A stretch of 64,000 nt of DNA from positions 186,001 through 250,000 of the forward strand of contig NZ_JAPNXS010000003.1 in the NCBI RefSeq assembly GCF_030397575.1, read 5' to 3'. A model generated the notes under the pieces. The model searched no databases. It was not told the DNA's origin and saw only the letters and a list, made by a program, of their open reading frames with translations. This document shows, one piece after another, positions 46,408 to 56,397 of this stretch (positions are counted from its first letter, which is position 1; every line of letters starts with the position of its first letter). Source of the stretch: Psychromonas sp. 14N.309.X.WAT.B.A12. GTDB lineage: Bacteria; Pseudomonadota; Gammaproteobacteria; Enterobacterales; Psychromonadaceae. A program made the position numbers and the translations under genes.

Positions 46408-47667
46408 ATGTCTAAAAATTTATCTGAAGTGCTCTTTTCTCAAAAAAGCAACGCAAAAGAGACATCTACATTAATAGCAAATAGCGGTTCTAAAAAGCAT
46501 CAACGACTCCACCAGTCAATGTTAGATGGTCAACAAAATGTTGGTTGGTATCGCCTTCTTAAGCTATTGCAGTGGTCATGGCAGGGAATCGATATTATTG
46601 ATTGTTATGAAGTCTTAGCAAAGATCAGTGCCTCTTCTAACAAACGCAGTGATCCTAACTTGTTAGATACGGTTATTGGCTTTCGTTCGGGTAATTGGAG
46701 TTACGAATGGTCTAAGAAAGCGATGAGCTATCAAAAGAAAGCCAATCACTTTATGCAAGCGGGGAAGCAACAACAAGCAAAGCATCATTATTACCTCGCA
46801 TCACAATTGTATAGTGTTGCAAGCTATCCTCATTTGAAAGGTGATGAACATAGCATTCAAGCACAAACTTTGGCTGTTAGTAACTATCGTCAATCTTTTA
46901 CACACGATAAGAGTGCTTTGTTAAAGGAGATTCAAATACCCTTTGAAGGTAAGCATATTACTACTTTTTTACATTTACCCAACGACGATGTTATTCATCC
47001 TGTAGTGATTGTAAGTGCGGGTATTGATTCGTTACAGTGTGATTTATTACCTTTATTCGAAAATTATTTAAAACCAGCTGGTATTGCGATGTTGACAGTG
47101 GACATGCCCGGCGTTGGTTTTTCTAACCATCTAAAATTAACCCAAGATACTTCACAACTGCATCAAGCCGTTTTGCATTATATAAATGAAATACCATGGG
47201 TCGATCAATCTCGGGTTGCTTTGATGGGAATGCGTATGGGGGGGAATGCACTCAATCGTTTAGGTTATGTTGATCCCCAACGGATTAAGGCTGTTGTCAG
47301 TGTCGGTGCAGCAGTGGCAAGTATTTTTGATGATGTACAACGGTTCGAAAAATTATCTGTGATGACTTTGGACTGTTTAGCAAGTCGTATGCAGCTACAA
47401 CAATCTGATGCAAGTTATCTTTATCAGTATTGTGTTCCTTTCTCTTTAGTGAAGCAGGGGTTACTAGGCCGTAAAAAAGTAAAAACACCTTATTTGAGTA
47501 TTGGTCATAGTGACGATCTCATGTGTAGTGAACAAGATCTGAAGTTAATGGCAAGAATTAGTTACGAAAGTGAAGCTAAAATCATTGACAAGTCTCCCAT
47601 ATTTGATTCTTATTTGAGAACTTTAGGATATTCTGCACAATGGTTAGCAAAACATTTACAAGAGTAA
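46408..47667 (+). CDS. frsA: FrsA-family alpha/beta fold protein
   Basis: FrsA (YafA) binds IIA-Glc in E. coli and affects the switch between respiration and fermentation. The 419 residues match it over their length: NLSEVLFSQKSNAKETSTL, DTVIGFRSGNWSYEW and MLTVDMPGVGFSNHLKLTQD. The fold is alpha/beta hydrolase, but the usual Ser nucleophile in G-x-S-x-G is R276 in GMRMG, as in E. coli FrsA (GFRFG). Hydrolase activity is therefore doubtful. It sits directly before crl, as in Vibrio. Confidence 0.88.
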   Translation: MSKNLSEVLFSQKSNAKETSTLIANSGSKKHQRLHQSMLDGQQNVGWYRLLKLLQWSWQGIDIIDCYEVLAKISASSNKRSDPNLLDTVIGFRSGNWSYEWSKKAMSYQKKANHFMQAGKQQQAKHHYYLASQLYSVASYPHLKGDEHSIQAQTLAVSNYRQSFTHDKSALLKEIQIPFEGKHITTFLHLPNDDVIHPVVIVSAGIDSLQCDLLPLFENYLKPAGIAMLTVDMPGVGFSNHLKLTQDTSQLHQAVLHYINEIPWVDQSRVALMGMRMGGNALNRLGYVDPQRIKAVVSVGAAVASIFDDVQRFEKLSVMTLDCLASRMQLQQSDASYLYQYCVPFSLVKQGLLGRKKVKTPYLSIGHSDDLMCSEQDLKLMARISYESEAKIIDKSPIFDSYLRTLGYSAQWLAKHLQE

Positions 47668-47722
47668 GTGGTATATTAAATACAGATAAATTAACTGTAT
47701 GTTACTCAAGGAGCGTAAAAAT

Positions 47723-48094
47723 ATGTCTCAGACCCTAGAAAAAGGGCCATCACGTGGTCGTTTATTTAAATTGTTTACTGAAATCGGCCCGTATTTTCGT
47801 CATTTGCAATCTGATGATAAAACATTTTTTTTTGACTGTTTAGAGATATGTGTTGATATTAAAAAAGATCCTGAAAATCGAACCTTTTTAGGCTGGTGGG
47901 TAGTGGTTAATAGACAAGAAAAGCAATTTACCTATCAACGCTTTAATGGCCTTTATAACCTGCAAGGTGAATGGGAAGAAGCTAAAATAACTAAAAAGCA
48001 GATGCAACAGTTAGATCAAGCATTTCAAGTGTTCATCGGTAAACTAAGTGAATTAATCGATGTTGAAACGGGCTTTGAACTGACGCTTGAATAA
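47723..48094 (+). CDS. crl: Crl, sigma-S activity factor
   Basis: Crl binds sigma-S and helps it form holoenzyme, favouring stationary-phase and biofilm genes. The ATG at 47723 follows AAGGAG nine bases upstream; a longer frame from 47699 overlaps the spacer and is unlikely. The family core FFFDCLEICVDIK, the GWWVVV segment and the tail of acidic residues are visible in 123 residues. The frsA-crl-proBA order is Vibrio-like. A terminator follows. Confidence 0.88.
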   Translation: MSQTLEKGPSRGRLFKLFTEIGPYFRHLQSDDKTFFFDCLEICVDIKKDPENRTFLGWWVVVNRQEKQFTYQRFNGLYNLQGEWEEAKITKKQMQQLDQAFQVFIGKLSELIDVETGFELTLE

Positions 48095-48152
48095 TTAGTA
48101 TTTAACGCATTATTTATTTTGCCCATAACATTTCTTTAAAAATGTTATACTT

Positions 48153-48187
48153 AAAAACAGCAACTCGTTTAGTTGCTGTTTTTTTTT
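48153..48187 (+). terminator. Terminator after crl
   Basis: AAAAACAGCAACT and AGTTGCTGTTTTT form a 13-bp perfect stem around CGTTT, followed by further T residues. Confidence 0.92.
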
Positions 48188-48197
48188 AAGCTCAATA

Positions 48198-48359
48198 ATA
48201 CCAATCACATTAATTAACTGATCTATTTTGCTTGTTAAATTAACTTATTGCTTCGTTGTGATTTTTGCAAAGGAAACAACCATTTTGCTTAAATTACACC
48301 TTAAACTAAGTCATTTTTCCTCCGCAAAATTTAGAGCACTTATTTAATATAATTGGTAT
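48198..48359. repeat. MITE-like element with terminal inverted repeats
   Basis: A 162-bp stretch begins ATACCAATCACATTAATTAA and ends with its imperfect inverse; read backwards the right end gives ATACCAATTATATTAAATAA. Similarity continues inwards to a shared TTTTGC about 30 bases in. The first 20 bases of each end agree at 17 positions. No coding frame is present. Such elements with ATACCAAT ends resemble small intergenic repeats recalled from marine gammaproteobacteria, but copy number cannot be tested here, and no second copy was found in this window. Confidence 0.6.
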
Positions 48360-48495
48360 AACGATTAAACTGAGTATGATTTTCATCGCACTAATTAAGC
48401 AATCTATATTTCAGAAAAAATGTAGTGAACTTCTTTAATGTTATCGGGATCAGATACCTTGAGCCTTTTTATTTTTTTACATGAAGCATAAATAG

Positions 48496-49605
48496 ATGAA
48501 TGCGAATAAAAAAACAATTGTAGTTAAATTGGGAACCAGTGTTTTAACCAGTGGTACAAGTAAATTAGACCGTGCACAAATGCTTGAAATTGTACGTCAA
48601 TGTGCAATTTTACATCAACAAGGTCATCCCATAATAGTGGTGACATCAGGTGCAATCGCAGCTGGTAAAGAGCACCTCAATATGCCAGATATAGCACCTA
48701 CTATTGCTAATAAACAGATGTTGGCAGCGGTAGGGCAAGGGCAGTTAGTGAGAGAGTGGGAAAACCTATTTAAAATATACGGTTTACATGTTGGTCAAAT
48801 GTTATTAACCCGAGCTGATTTAGGCGATAAAGGACGTTTTCTTAATGCAAGAGATACCTTACATACGTTATTGAAGCATCGTATCATCCCATTGATTAAT
48901 GAGAATGATGCTGTTGCAACCCGAGAGATTAAAGTCGGTGATAACGATAACCTATCAGCATTAGTGGCGTTATTAGCAGATGCGGATCAACTTATATTAT
49001 TAACCGATCAGCGTGGTCTATTTACTGCTGATCCGCGTAATAATCCCGATGCCCAATTAATTACAGAGGTGAATGAAATAACAGAGGCTATTCATGATCT
49101 AGCCGGCGGTAGTGTCGGTGGTTTAGGAACCGGTGGCATGGCCACTAAGATTGAATCAGCAACCGTTGCTAATCGTGCTGGTATTGAAGTAGTGATTGCT
49201 TCAGGGCAACGTAAAAATGTTATTTTAGATGCGGCTAACAATATTTCCGTTGGTACGCGCTTTATATCTGAAAATAATCGTTTAGAAGCTAGAAAAAATT
49301 GGATATTTGCAGGGTCGCGATCTGCAGGTACGCTAGTGGTAGACCAAGGCGCTGAACACGCCATCTTAAATGGCGGAAGTAGTTTACTGGCTAAAGGTAT
49401 ACAGTCCGTTGAGTCTCATTTTTTGCGTGGGTATGTAGTATCCCTATGTAATCAAAAAGGTAAAGAGATAGCACGTGGTATCGTACGTTATAAAAGCGTC
49501 GATATTGATAAGATTAAAGGTCAGCACTCAGATGAAATTGAAAAAATATTAGGTTATGAACATGGTTCCGTGGTTATTCATCGCGACGACCTAGTTATTT
49601 TATAA
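48496..49605 (+). CDS. proB: Glutamate 5-kinase
   Basis: First step of proline synthesis. The amino-acid-kinase domain covers about 1-265 ([49 protein letters not shown]). A C-terminal PUA domain (about 280-369) is present, as in E. coli. Length is 369 residues. It is followed by proA 38 bases after its stop, a space containing a short AGACCC/GGGTCT hairpin. Confidence 0.97.
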   Translation: MNANKKTIVVKLGTSVLTSGTSKLDRAQMLEIVRQCAILHQQGHPIIVVTSGAIAAGKEHLNMPDIAPTIANKQMLAAVGQGQLVREWENLFKIYGLHVGQMLLTRADLGDKGRFLNARDTLHTLLKHRIIPLINENDAVATREIKVGDNDNLSALVALLADADQLILLTDQRGLFTADPRNNPDAQLITEVNEITEAIHDLAGGSVGGLGTGGMATKIESATVANRAGIEVVIASGQRKNVILDAANNISVGTRFISENNRLEARKNWIFAGSRSAGTLVVDQGAEHAILNGGSSLLAKGIQSVESHFLRGYVVSLCNQKGKEIARGIVRYKSVDIDKIKGQHSDEIEKILGYEHGSVVIHRDDLVIL

Positions 49606-49643
49606 TGAGACCCTCTCGCTGTGGGTCTACAAAAGGAGTAGAA

Positions 49644-50891
49644 ATGAATTTACAACAAATAGGTCAACAAGCAAAAGATGCAAGTTACGAGTTGGCAATC
49701 ACTGATACGACGACAAAAAACGCAGCACTAGAAGCGATTGCAATTGAATTAGAAGCGAATGTTGCAGAAATCGTAGCTGCAAATAAAAAAGATATCGAAG
49801 CAGGCAAGGCTGCTGGTCTGACTGATGCATTATTAGATCGCTTATTATTAGATGAAACTCGCTTAGCCGGTGTAATTAGCGATTTACGTAGCGTTATTGG
49901 GTTAGCTGATCCGGTGGGTGAAGAATTTGACGGAAAAATTCTAGAGAATGGCTTAACACTTTCTAAACGTCGTGTGCCAGTCGGTGTACTAGGCGTTATT
50001 TACGAAGCACGTCCTAATGTAACTATTGATATTGCAGCACTAAGTTTGAAAACGGGTAATGCAAGTATTCTACGTGGTGGTAAAGAAACGATTAACTCTA
50101 ACCTAGTGTTAGTTAAGTTTATTCAAGCGGCGCTTGAGAAGGTCGGCTTACCAAAGACAGCTGTGCAATACATTGAGAATACAGACCGTGCATTGGTTGG
50201 TGAGTTATTAAAACTCGATAAATACGTGGATATGATCATTCCTCGTGGTAACTCTGGTCTACAAAACTTCTGTAAAGAAAACAGCACTATTCCAGTGATT
50301 ATCGGCGGTATTGGTATTTGTCATTTATTTGCAGAAAAAACAGCAAATGTAGAGAAAGCATTAGCCATTATTGAAAATGCGAAAGTACAACGTCCAAGTG
50401 TGTGTAATGCATTAGACACATTATTAGTTGAAGCTGATATTGCAGAAACCTTCTTACCGAAAGTTGCTGCACATTTATTACCATTAGGCGTGACCTTAGT
50501 AGCGGAAGAAAAAGCAAAAGCTATCTTAGGTGATGACGCAGTTGCAGCACAAGAAGGTGACTTCTCTAAAGAGTGGTTATCTCTGAATTTAGGCGTTAAA
50601 GTTGTAGCGAATTTAAGTGAAGCATTAGCGCACATTCGTGAGCATAGTTCTGCACACTCTGAAGGTATTTTGACTAACGATTTTACTATTGCTAATAAAT
50701 TTATCAGTGCTGTCGATGCTGCTGCTGTGTATGTCAATACAAGTACACGTTTCACTGATGGTAGCCAATTTGGTTTAGGTGCAGAAGTAGCTGTATCAAC
50801 ACAAAAGCTTCATGCGCGTGGTCCAATGGGCTTACCTGAATTAACCACCTATAAATGGGTTGGTATTAGTGATCATTTAATTCGTTCGTAA
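49644..50891 (+). CDS. proA: Gamma-glutamyl phosphate reductase
   Basis: Second step of proline synthesis, using NADPH. The ATG at 49644 follows AAAAGGAGTAGAA, and matches family starts; an extension from the proB stop is rejected. The [27 protein letters not shown] segment and the catalytic cysteine in [13 protein letters not shown] are clear. Length is 415 residues. A strong shared terminator follows, facing xseA. Confidence 0.97.
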   Translation: MNLQQIGQQAKDASYELAITDTTTKNAALEAIAIELEANVAEIVAANKKDIEAGKAAGLTDALLDRLLLDETRLAGVISDLRSVIGLADPVGEEFDGKILENGLTLSKRRVPVGVLGVIYEARPNVTIDIAALSLKTGNASILRGGKETINSNLVLVKFIQAALEKVGLPKTAVQYIENTDRALVGELLKLDKYVDMIIPRGNSGLQNFCKENSTIPVIIGGIGICHLFAEKTANVEKALAIIENAKVQRPSVCNALDTLLVEADIAETFLPKVAAHLLPLGVTLVAEEKAKAILGDDAVAAQEGDFSKEWLSLNLGVKVVANLSEALAHIREHSSAHSEGILTNDFTIANKFISAVDAAAVYVNTSTRFTDGSQFGLGAEVAVSTQKLHARGPMGLPELTTYKWVGISDHLIRS

Positions 50892-50909
50892 AATTAAATA
50901 TTCTCTACT

Positions 50910-50947
50910 AAAAAAGGGCTTGTTACTGCTGGTAACAAGCCCTTTTT
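50910..50947. terminator. Bidirectional terminator proA/xseA
   Basis: A perfect 16-bp stem, AAAAAGGGCTTGTTAC with GTAACAAGCCCTTTTT, closes a TGCTG loop and has T runs on both strands. Confidence 0.95.
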
Positions 50948-50976
50948 ATTTATCTTTCTGAATGTATTCCTATAAA

Positions 50977-52305
50977 TTAAATGACTTCAGCGTTAAATTG
51001 CCCTTTATCTAAGGTCACTTGTACCTTATCCCCAACTTTTAAGTTTGCAGGATCGGTGCATACCTTATCTGAGTCGTCTTTTACAATGGCATAGCCACGC
51101 GCTAAGGTCGCCAAAGGACTATAAGCATTTAATTGTTGTATCTGGTGATGCAAGTGTTGCTCTGATTGATTAAGTTGAGCAGCCATCGCTTGAGTTAATT
51201 GACGTTTTAATTGTTGTTGTTTTTGCGCTGCAATATTAATGTAGTGCACTGGACTTGCTTGTTGAAGCCTATTTTTTAACTGCGTGCTCACGGTGGTTTG
51301 GTGTTGCATTGTTTGGTGCATTGCGTGCTGTAGGCGTAAACTTAATTCATCAAGGTGTTGTGTTTGTTGCTGCAGCTTATGTTTAGGATCGTGCTGTAGT
51401 AGGGTCTGTTTTAGTAAAAGCTGCTTATGTGTTTTATGTTGCATGGTGTTCAACATCGCTTGTTTTAAACGATTAACTAATGTGGTTAATTGAGAAGAAA
51501 CAAAGGTCTTATGTTGGCTAACTAACTCAGCAGCCGCAGAAGGCGTTGCTGCACGTAGATCGGCAACAAAATCGCTAATGGTAATATCAATTTCATGACC
51601 TACTGCACTGATCACCGGTAATTGACTATGATGGATAGCGTATGCAACATCGGGCTCATTAAAGCACCATAGATCCTCTAAAGAACCACCACCACGGCCC
51701 ACAATTAATACATCACACTCATTACGTGCATTGGCTAATGCAATTTGGGAAGCGACTGAAAAAGCACTTCCCTGGCCCTGTACTTGACTTGGATAGATAA
51801 TAACTTGAAGGCGAGGGTCACGGCGTTTTAAAACACTGAGTATGTCATGTAAAGCTGCCCCCGTTGATGAGGTGACAATACCAACCCGTCTAATTATCTC
51901 AGGTAAAGGCTTTTTAAGTGATTCAGAAAACAGCCCCTGCGCGGCTAGCTGGCATTTTAATTCTTCAAACTGTTGCTTTAATAGCCCATCACCTTCAGGG
52001 GCCATCGTTTCCACAATTAATTGGTAATCACCACGTGCTTCATAAAGGCTTAATTTAGCTCGGACTAATACTTGTTGGCCGTGCTTAGGGGTAAAGCCAG
52101 CTCGGCTGTTATTACCACGAAACATCGCACATTTTATTTGCGCACTATGATCTTTCAGGGTGAAATACCAATGCCCTGATACTGCGATGGTCAGGTTAGA
52201 TATTTCACCAGATAGCCAAATTACGCCCAAACCGGTCTCGAGTAGGGCTTTAGCTGCACGATTTAATGAGCTTACACTGTAAATATTTTTGTTTTGAGTC
52301 GCCAT
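50977..52305 (-). CDS. xseA: Exodeoxyribonuclease VII large subunit
   Basis: With XseB it degrades single-stranded DNA. The N-terminal OB-fold (VWLSGEISNLTIAVSGHWYFTLKD, here VIWLSGEISN) is followed by the catalytic domain with TSSTGAALHDILSVLKRRDP and GRGGGSLEDLWCFNE. The C-terminal half is a Gln- and His-rich coiled coil (about 280-400). The ATG at 52305 gives 442 residues; a TTG six codons upstream has no better SD. It is divergent from guaB, as in E. coli. Confidence 0.96.
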   Translation of the reverse strand: MATQNKNIYSVSSLNRAAKALLETGLGVIWLSGEISNLTIAVSGHWYFTLKDHSAQIKCAMFRGNNSRAGFTPKHGQQVLVRAKLSLYEARGDYQLIVETMAPEGDGLLKQQFEELKCQLAAQGLFSESLKKPLPEIIRRVGIVTSSTGAALHDILSVLKRRDPRLQVIIYPSQVQGQGSAFSVASQIALANARNECDVLIVGRGGGSLEDLWCFNEPDVAYAIHHSQLPVISAVGHEIDITISDFVADLRAATPSAAAELVSQHKTFVSSQLTTLVNRLKQAMLNTMQHKTHKQLLLKQTLLQHDPKHKLQQQTQHLDELSLRLQHAMHQTMQHQTTVSTQLKNRLQQASPVHYINIAAQKQQQLKRQLTQAMAAQLNQSEQHLHHQIQQLNAYSPLATLARGYAIVKDDSDKVCTDPANLKVGDKVQVTLDKGQFNAEVI

Positions 52306-52381
52306 AGCAAGAGTTTTTACCAAAGAAATCAGGGACTAAATATTAACACAGTAAAAACTCAGTATAAAAACATAAATAGTG

Positions 52382-52410
52382 TTGTACTTATTCCTGATTA
52401 CGATTAAAAT
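52382..52410 (+). promoter_or_regulatory. Candidate guaB promoter
   Basis: TTGTAC, 17 bases, then TAAAAT. The -10 matches at five of six positions, the -35 poorly. It places the start of transcription just before the palindrome at 52426. Confidence 0.35.
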
Positions 52411-52425
52411 CCCACCGCAATATCC

Positions 52426-52446
52426 TACCCAAGCTAGACTTGGGTA
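52426..52446 (+). repeat. Palindrome in the guaB leader
   Basis: TACCCAAG and CTTGGGTA form a perfect 8-bp inverted repeat around CTAGA, 38 bases before the guaB ATG. It could be an operator or an RNA hairpin. It does not resemble the PurR box ACGCAAACGTTTGCGT. Confidence 0.5.
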
Positions 52447-52483
52447 ACCCTAAAATACTCCCAACTATAAGTGAGATATTGCA

Positions 52484-53950
52484 ATGCTAAGAATAGCAAA
52501 AGATGCGTTAACATTTGACGATGTATTATTAGTACCAGCTCATTCGACTGTACTACCAAACACTGCTGACCTAACAACACAATTAACAGAAAACATCTCG
52601 TTAAATATTCCTGTCGTTTCTGCTGCAATGGATACTGTAACAGAGGCTCGCTTTGCGATAGCTCTAGCCCAAGAAGGTGGCATGGGTTTCATCCATAAAA
52701 ACATGTCTATCGAGCTTCAAGCTGAGCAAGTACGTTTAGTTAAAATCCATGAAAGTGGCGTTGTTGCTACCCCAATCACAGTTTCTCCTGCTACTACATT
52801 AGGTGAAATCAAAGAATTAACTGCAAAACATGGTTTTGCTGGTTACCCTGTTGTTGAAGCATCAGGTGAGTTAGTGGGAATTATTACTGGACGAGACGTA
52901 CTCTTCGAAACGGATATGAATCGCCCTGCTTCTGAAGTAATGACACCAAAGCCTGAGCTAGTAACAGCTAAATCTGACACACCACGTGATGAAATTGAAG
53001 CATTGATGCACAAGCACCGTATCGAGAAAGTGCTATTAACTGATGATAACTTTAAATTAAAAGGCATGATTACGGTTAAAGACTTCCGTAAAGCAGAACA
53101 AAAGCCAAATGCATGTAAAGACGAATTCGGTCGTTTACGCGTAGGTGCTGCTGTTGGCGCTGGCGCTGGCAATGAAGAACGTGTTGATGCACTAGTAGAA
53201 GCTGGCGTTGATGTATTATTAATTGATTCATCTCACGGTCATTCTCAAGGTGTATTAGATCGTATTAAAGCAACACGTGCTGCTCACCCTAATTTAGAAA
53301 TTATCGGTGGCAACGTAGCAACAGGCGAAGGTGCAAAAGCATTGGTTGCTGCTGGTTGTAGTGCGGTTAAAGTAGGTATCGGCCCAGGTTCAATCTGTAC
53401 AACACGTATTGTAACAGGTGTTGGTGTTCCACAAATTACTGCTATTTCTGATGCAGTTGATGCGTTACAAGGCACTGGTATTCCAGTTATTGCTGATGGC
53501 GGTATTCGTTTCTCTGGTGACATCGCTAAAGCATTAGCTGCAGGAGCATCATGTGTAATGATGGGGAGTATGTTCGCAGGAACTGAAGAATCTCCAGGCG
53601 AAATCATCTTGTATCAAGGGCGTTCTTACAAGTCATACCGTGGTATGGGGTCATTAGGTGCTATGTCTCAAGGTTCATCGGATCGTTACTTCCAATCTGA
53701 TAATGCCGCTGACAAATTAGTACCTGAAGGTATCGAAGGTCGTGTTGCTTACAAAGGTAAAGTAAAAGAGATTATTCATCAGCAAATGGGTGGCGTGCGT
53801 TCATCAATGGGGTTAACTGGTTGTGCTACGATTAAAGAGATGAATACAAAAGCAATGTTCGTTAAAATTACTAGTGCAGGTATGGGTGAGAGCCACGTGC
53901 ATGACGTTGCTATCTCTAAAGAAGCACCTAACTACCGAACTGGTGGTTAA
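52484..53950 (+). CDS. guaB: IMP dehydrogenase
   Basis: Oxidises IMP to XMP, the first step to GMP. The TIM barrel holds [13 protein letters not shown] with catalytic Cys305. Two CBS domains sit between about 95 and 200. The late loop [10 protein letters not shown] and a NYRTGG C-terminus match the family. Length is 488 residues. It is divergent from xseA. guaA follows 167 bases downstream, with a hairpin in the gap. Confidence 0.98.
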   Translation: MLRIAKDALTFDDVLLVPAHSTVLPNTADLTTQLTENISLNIPVVSAAMDTVTEARFAIALAQEGGMGFIHKNMSIELQAEQVRLVKIHESGVVATPITVSPATTLGEIKELTAKHGFAGYPVVEASGELVGIITGRDVLFETDMNRPASEVMTPKPELVTAKSDTPRDEIEALMHKHRIEKVLLTDDNFKLKGMITVKDFRKAEQKPNACKDEFGRLRVGAAVGAGAGNEERVDALVEAGVDVLLIDSSHGHSQGVLDRIKATRAAHPNLEIIGGNVATGEGAKALVAAGCSAVKVGIGPGSICTTRIVTGVGVPQITAISDAVDALQGTGIPVIADGGIRFSGDIAKALAAGASCVMMGSMFAGTEESPGEIILYQGRSYKSYRGMGSLGAMSQGSSDRYFQSDNAADKLVPEGIEGRVAYKGKVKEIIHQQMGGVRSSMGLTGCATIKEMNTKAMFVKITSAGMGESHVHDVAISKEAPNYRTGG

Positions 53951-54055
53951 TCTGGCTATTTAGTGAGGTAGCTAAGTTTAGCCTTTTAATGACTTAACTG
54001 TTTAATTAATAAAGGCTTAATAAATACTTAGTTAAGCTTCATCACATAATTACTT

Positions 54056-54079
54056 AAAAGACGATTTATATCGTCTTTT
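54056..54079 (+). terminator. Hairpin between guaB and guaA
   Basis: AAAAGACGAT and ATCGTCTTTT pair perfectly around TTAT, and an AT-rich tract follows. It may terminate some guaB transcripts, which suggests guaA has its own promoter or is read at a lower level. Confidence 0.7.
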
Positions 54080-54117
54080 ATTCATTTTTAGAAACAAAAA
54101 AATTAGGACAGCATAAA

Positions 54118-55698
54118 ATGAGTAAGAACATTCATGACCAACGTATTCTAATACTAGATTTTGGCTCTCAATACACACAGCTAATTGCACGCCGTATTCG
54201 TGAAATTGGTGTTTACTGTGAATTATGGAGCTGGGATGTTGATGAACAAGACATCAAAGAGTTCAATCCAAACGGTATTATCCTTGCTGGTGGCCCTGAA
54301 AGTGTTATCGCAGAAGGATCTCCTCGTGCCCCTGAATATGTATTTACTGCTGGCGTACCAGTATTAGGTATTTGTTACGGTATGCAGACTATGTCTCACC
54401 AATTAGGTGGCGCTGTTATTAAAGGCGAAGGTGAAGGCGAATTTGGTTACGCACAAGTTGAAGTTCAAGCTGAATCTGCTTTCTTCAAATCAATTCAGGA
54501 CGCTGTTTCAGAGCAAGGCAAAACGTTATTAGACGTATGGATGAGTCACGGTGATAAAGTATCAGCTATTCCTGCTGATTTTACTACCGTCGCTAACACA
54601 GCAACTTGTAAGTTCGCTGCTATTGCCAACGAAGAAAAACGTTTTTACGGTGTTCAGTTCCATCCTGAAGTAACACACACGACTCAAGGTGAAGCAATGT
54701 TACGCAACTTTGTTGTGGACATTTGTGGTTGTGAAACATTATGGACTCCAGCATCAATCATTGATGATGCTGTTGCACGTATGAAAGAGCAAATAGGTGA
54801 TGATGAAGTTATCTTAGGCTTATCTGGTGGTGTTGATTCATCTGTAGTGGCGATGCTTTTACAACGTGCCATTGGCGACAAACTAACTTGTGTATTTGTT
54901 GATAACGGCTTATTACGTTTAAACGAAGGCGCGCAAGTAATGGAGATGTTTGGCGAGAAATTTGGCCTAAACATAATTCATGTGAATGCTGAGCATCGCT
55001 TCTTAGAGCAAATGGCTGGTGAAAGTGATCCAGAAGCGAAGCGTAAAATCATTGGCCGTGTTTTTGTTGAGATCTTTGATGAAGAGTCTAAAAAGCTATC
55101 TAACGCGAAATGGCTTGCTCAAGGAACTATCTACCCAGATGTTATTGAATCTGCGGCATCTAAAAATGGTAAAGCACACGTTATTAAATCTCACCATAAC
55201 GTAGGTGGATTACCTGATGATATGGCAATGGGACTAGTAGAGCCATTACGTGAATTATTTAAAGATGAAGTACGTAAAATTGGTTTAGAACTAGGTTTAC
55301 CATACAACATGCTTTACCGTCATCCATTCCCAGGGCCTGGATTAGGTGTTCGTGTATTAGGTGAAGTGAAGAAAGAATACTGTGATTTATTACGTCGTGC
55401 AGATGCTATCTTCATTGAAGAGTTACATAAAGCTGACCTATACCATAAAGTAAGCCAAGCCTTTGTAGTATTCCTACCGGTTCGCTCAGTAGGTGTTATG
55501 GGCGACTGTCGTAAATATGATTGGGTTGTTTCGTTACGTTGTGTTGAAACTATCGATTTCATGACAGCGCGTTGGTCACATTTACCTTACGAGTTAATCG
55601 GTCATGTTTCTAACCGCATCATCAATGAAATTGATGGCATCTCACGAGTTGTGTACGATGTGTCAGGTAAACCACCTGCAACGATTGAATGGGAATAA
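54118..55698 (+). CDS. guaA: GMP synthase (glutamine-hydrolysing)
   Basis: Converts XMP to GMP. The class I glutamine amidotransferase domain has the nucleophile C86 in LGICYGMQ, with its histidine in [10 protein letters not shown]. The ATP pyrophosphatase P-loop is LSGGVDSS near 235. The C-terminal dimerisation region ends [11 protein letters not shown]. Length is 526 residues. It is followed by a terminator and ampD. Confidence 0.98.
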   Translation: MSKNIHDQRILILDFGSQYTQLIARRIREIGVYCELWSWDVDEQDIKEFNPNGIILAGGPESVIAEGSPRAPEYVFTAGVPVLGICYGMQTMSHQLGGAVIKGEGEGEFGYAQVEVQAESAFFKSIQDAVSEQGKTLLDVWMSHGDKVSAIPADFTTVANTATCKFAAIANEEKRFYGVQFHPEVTHTTQGEAMLRNFVVDICGCETLWTPASIIDDAVARMKEQIGDDEVILGLSGGVDSSVVAMLLQRAIGDKLTCVFVDNGLLRLNEGAQVMEMFGEKFGLNIIHVNAEHRFLEQMAGESDPEAKRKIIGRVFVEIFDEESKKLSNAKWLAQGTIYPDVIESAASKNGKAHVIKSHHNVGGLPDDMAMGLVEPLRELFKDEVRKIGLELGLPYNMLYRHPFPGPGLGVRVLGEVKKEYCDLLRRADAIFIEELHKADLYHKVSQAFVVFLPVRSVGVMGDCRKYDWVVSLRCVETIDFMTARWSHLPYELIGHVSNRIINEIDGISRVVYDVSGKPPATIEWE

Positions 55699-55744
55699 TT
55701 ATTCCTGATTAAATACATAAACTGATATGTAATTAATTGATGAG

Positions 55745-55770
55745 AAGGTGGCTTATTAGCCACCTTTTTT
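55745..55770 (+). terminator. Terminator after guaA
   Basis: AAGGTGGC and GCCACCTT pair perfectly around TTATTA, followed by T residues. Confidence 0.92.
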
Positions 55771-55804
55771 GTAAGTTTATTTTGTCAAAGCTAAAGGAAA
55801 CTCC

Positions 55805-56347
55805 GTGATTGATATGACTGGCTTATTACAAGATGCTGAATTTATTAAAAGCCCTTTCTTTAACGAACGTCCCGTGAATACCGATATTAGTTTATTAGTT
55901 ATTCATTGTATTAGTCTGCCTGAAGGGCAGTTTGGTACCGAACATGTTAAAAATCTTTTTACTGGTGAGCTAAATTGTAAAGCACATCCTAGTTTTGCTT
56001 GTTTAGAAGGGTTAGAAGTCTCTGCTCATTGTGTGATTCGCCGCGATGGTAAAGTAGAGCAATACGTGCCATTTGATAAACGTGCTTGGCATGCTGGCAT
56101 CTCTCGTTTTGATGGTGTAGAGGGCTGTAATGACTTTTCCATTGGTATTGAGTTAGAAGGGACAGATTGCACCGCTTATAGCGAAGCACAATATCGATCA
56201 TTAGTGCAAGTAACCCAACAGATACAGCAAAAATATCCGCTCATTACCCAACAGCGAATTGCTGCACACAGTGATATTGCACCGGGTAGAAAAACCGATC
56301 CTGGTAGTGAATTTGATTGGCAATATTATTTCAAATTATTAAAGTAA
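55805..56347 (+). CDS. ampD: AmpD, anhydro-muropeptide amidase
   Basis: A cytoplasmic zinc amidase of peptidoglycan recycling; it cuts 1,6-anhydro-MurNAc from peptides. Zinc ligands fit H34 (VIHCIS), H155 and D165 in AAHSDIAPGRKTDPG. No signal peptide is present. The GTG at 55805 follows AAAGGAAACTCC and gives 180 residues. In E. coli ampE follows; here a sucrose cassette does, converging on it. Confidence 0.95.
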   Translation: MIDMTGLLQDAEFIKSPFFNERPVNTDISLLVIHCISLPEGQFGTEHVKNLFTGELNCKAHPSFACLEGLEVSAHCVIRRDGKVEQYVPFDKRAWHAGISRFDGVEGCNDFSIGIELEGTDCTAYSEAQYRSLVQVTQQIQQKYPLITQQRIAAHSDIAPGRKTDPGSEFDWQYYFKLLK

Positions 56348-56350
56348 GTT

Positions 56351-56385
56351 TCAACTCATAGGTAAAGAACTCGCTTATGAGTTGA
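56351..56385. terminator. Shared hairpin ampD/scrK
   Basis: TCAACTCATA and TATGAGTTGA form a perfect 10-bp stem around a 15-base loop between the converging ampD and scrK stops. T runs are short, so it is a moderate terminator candidate. Confidence 0.5.
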
Positions 56386-56397
56386 TTTAGAAGCTTA

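Larger units (their letters stand above)
48095..48495 (+). other. Intergenic region crl/proB
   Basis: This 400-base gap begins with a small hairpin and the crl terminator (48153-48187). It then holds a 162-bp inverted-repeat element (48198-48359). The last 135 bases are AT-rich and presumably carry the proB promoter, which I cannot place with confidence. The proB start has only a weak SD. Confidence 0.6.
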
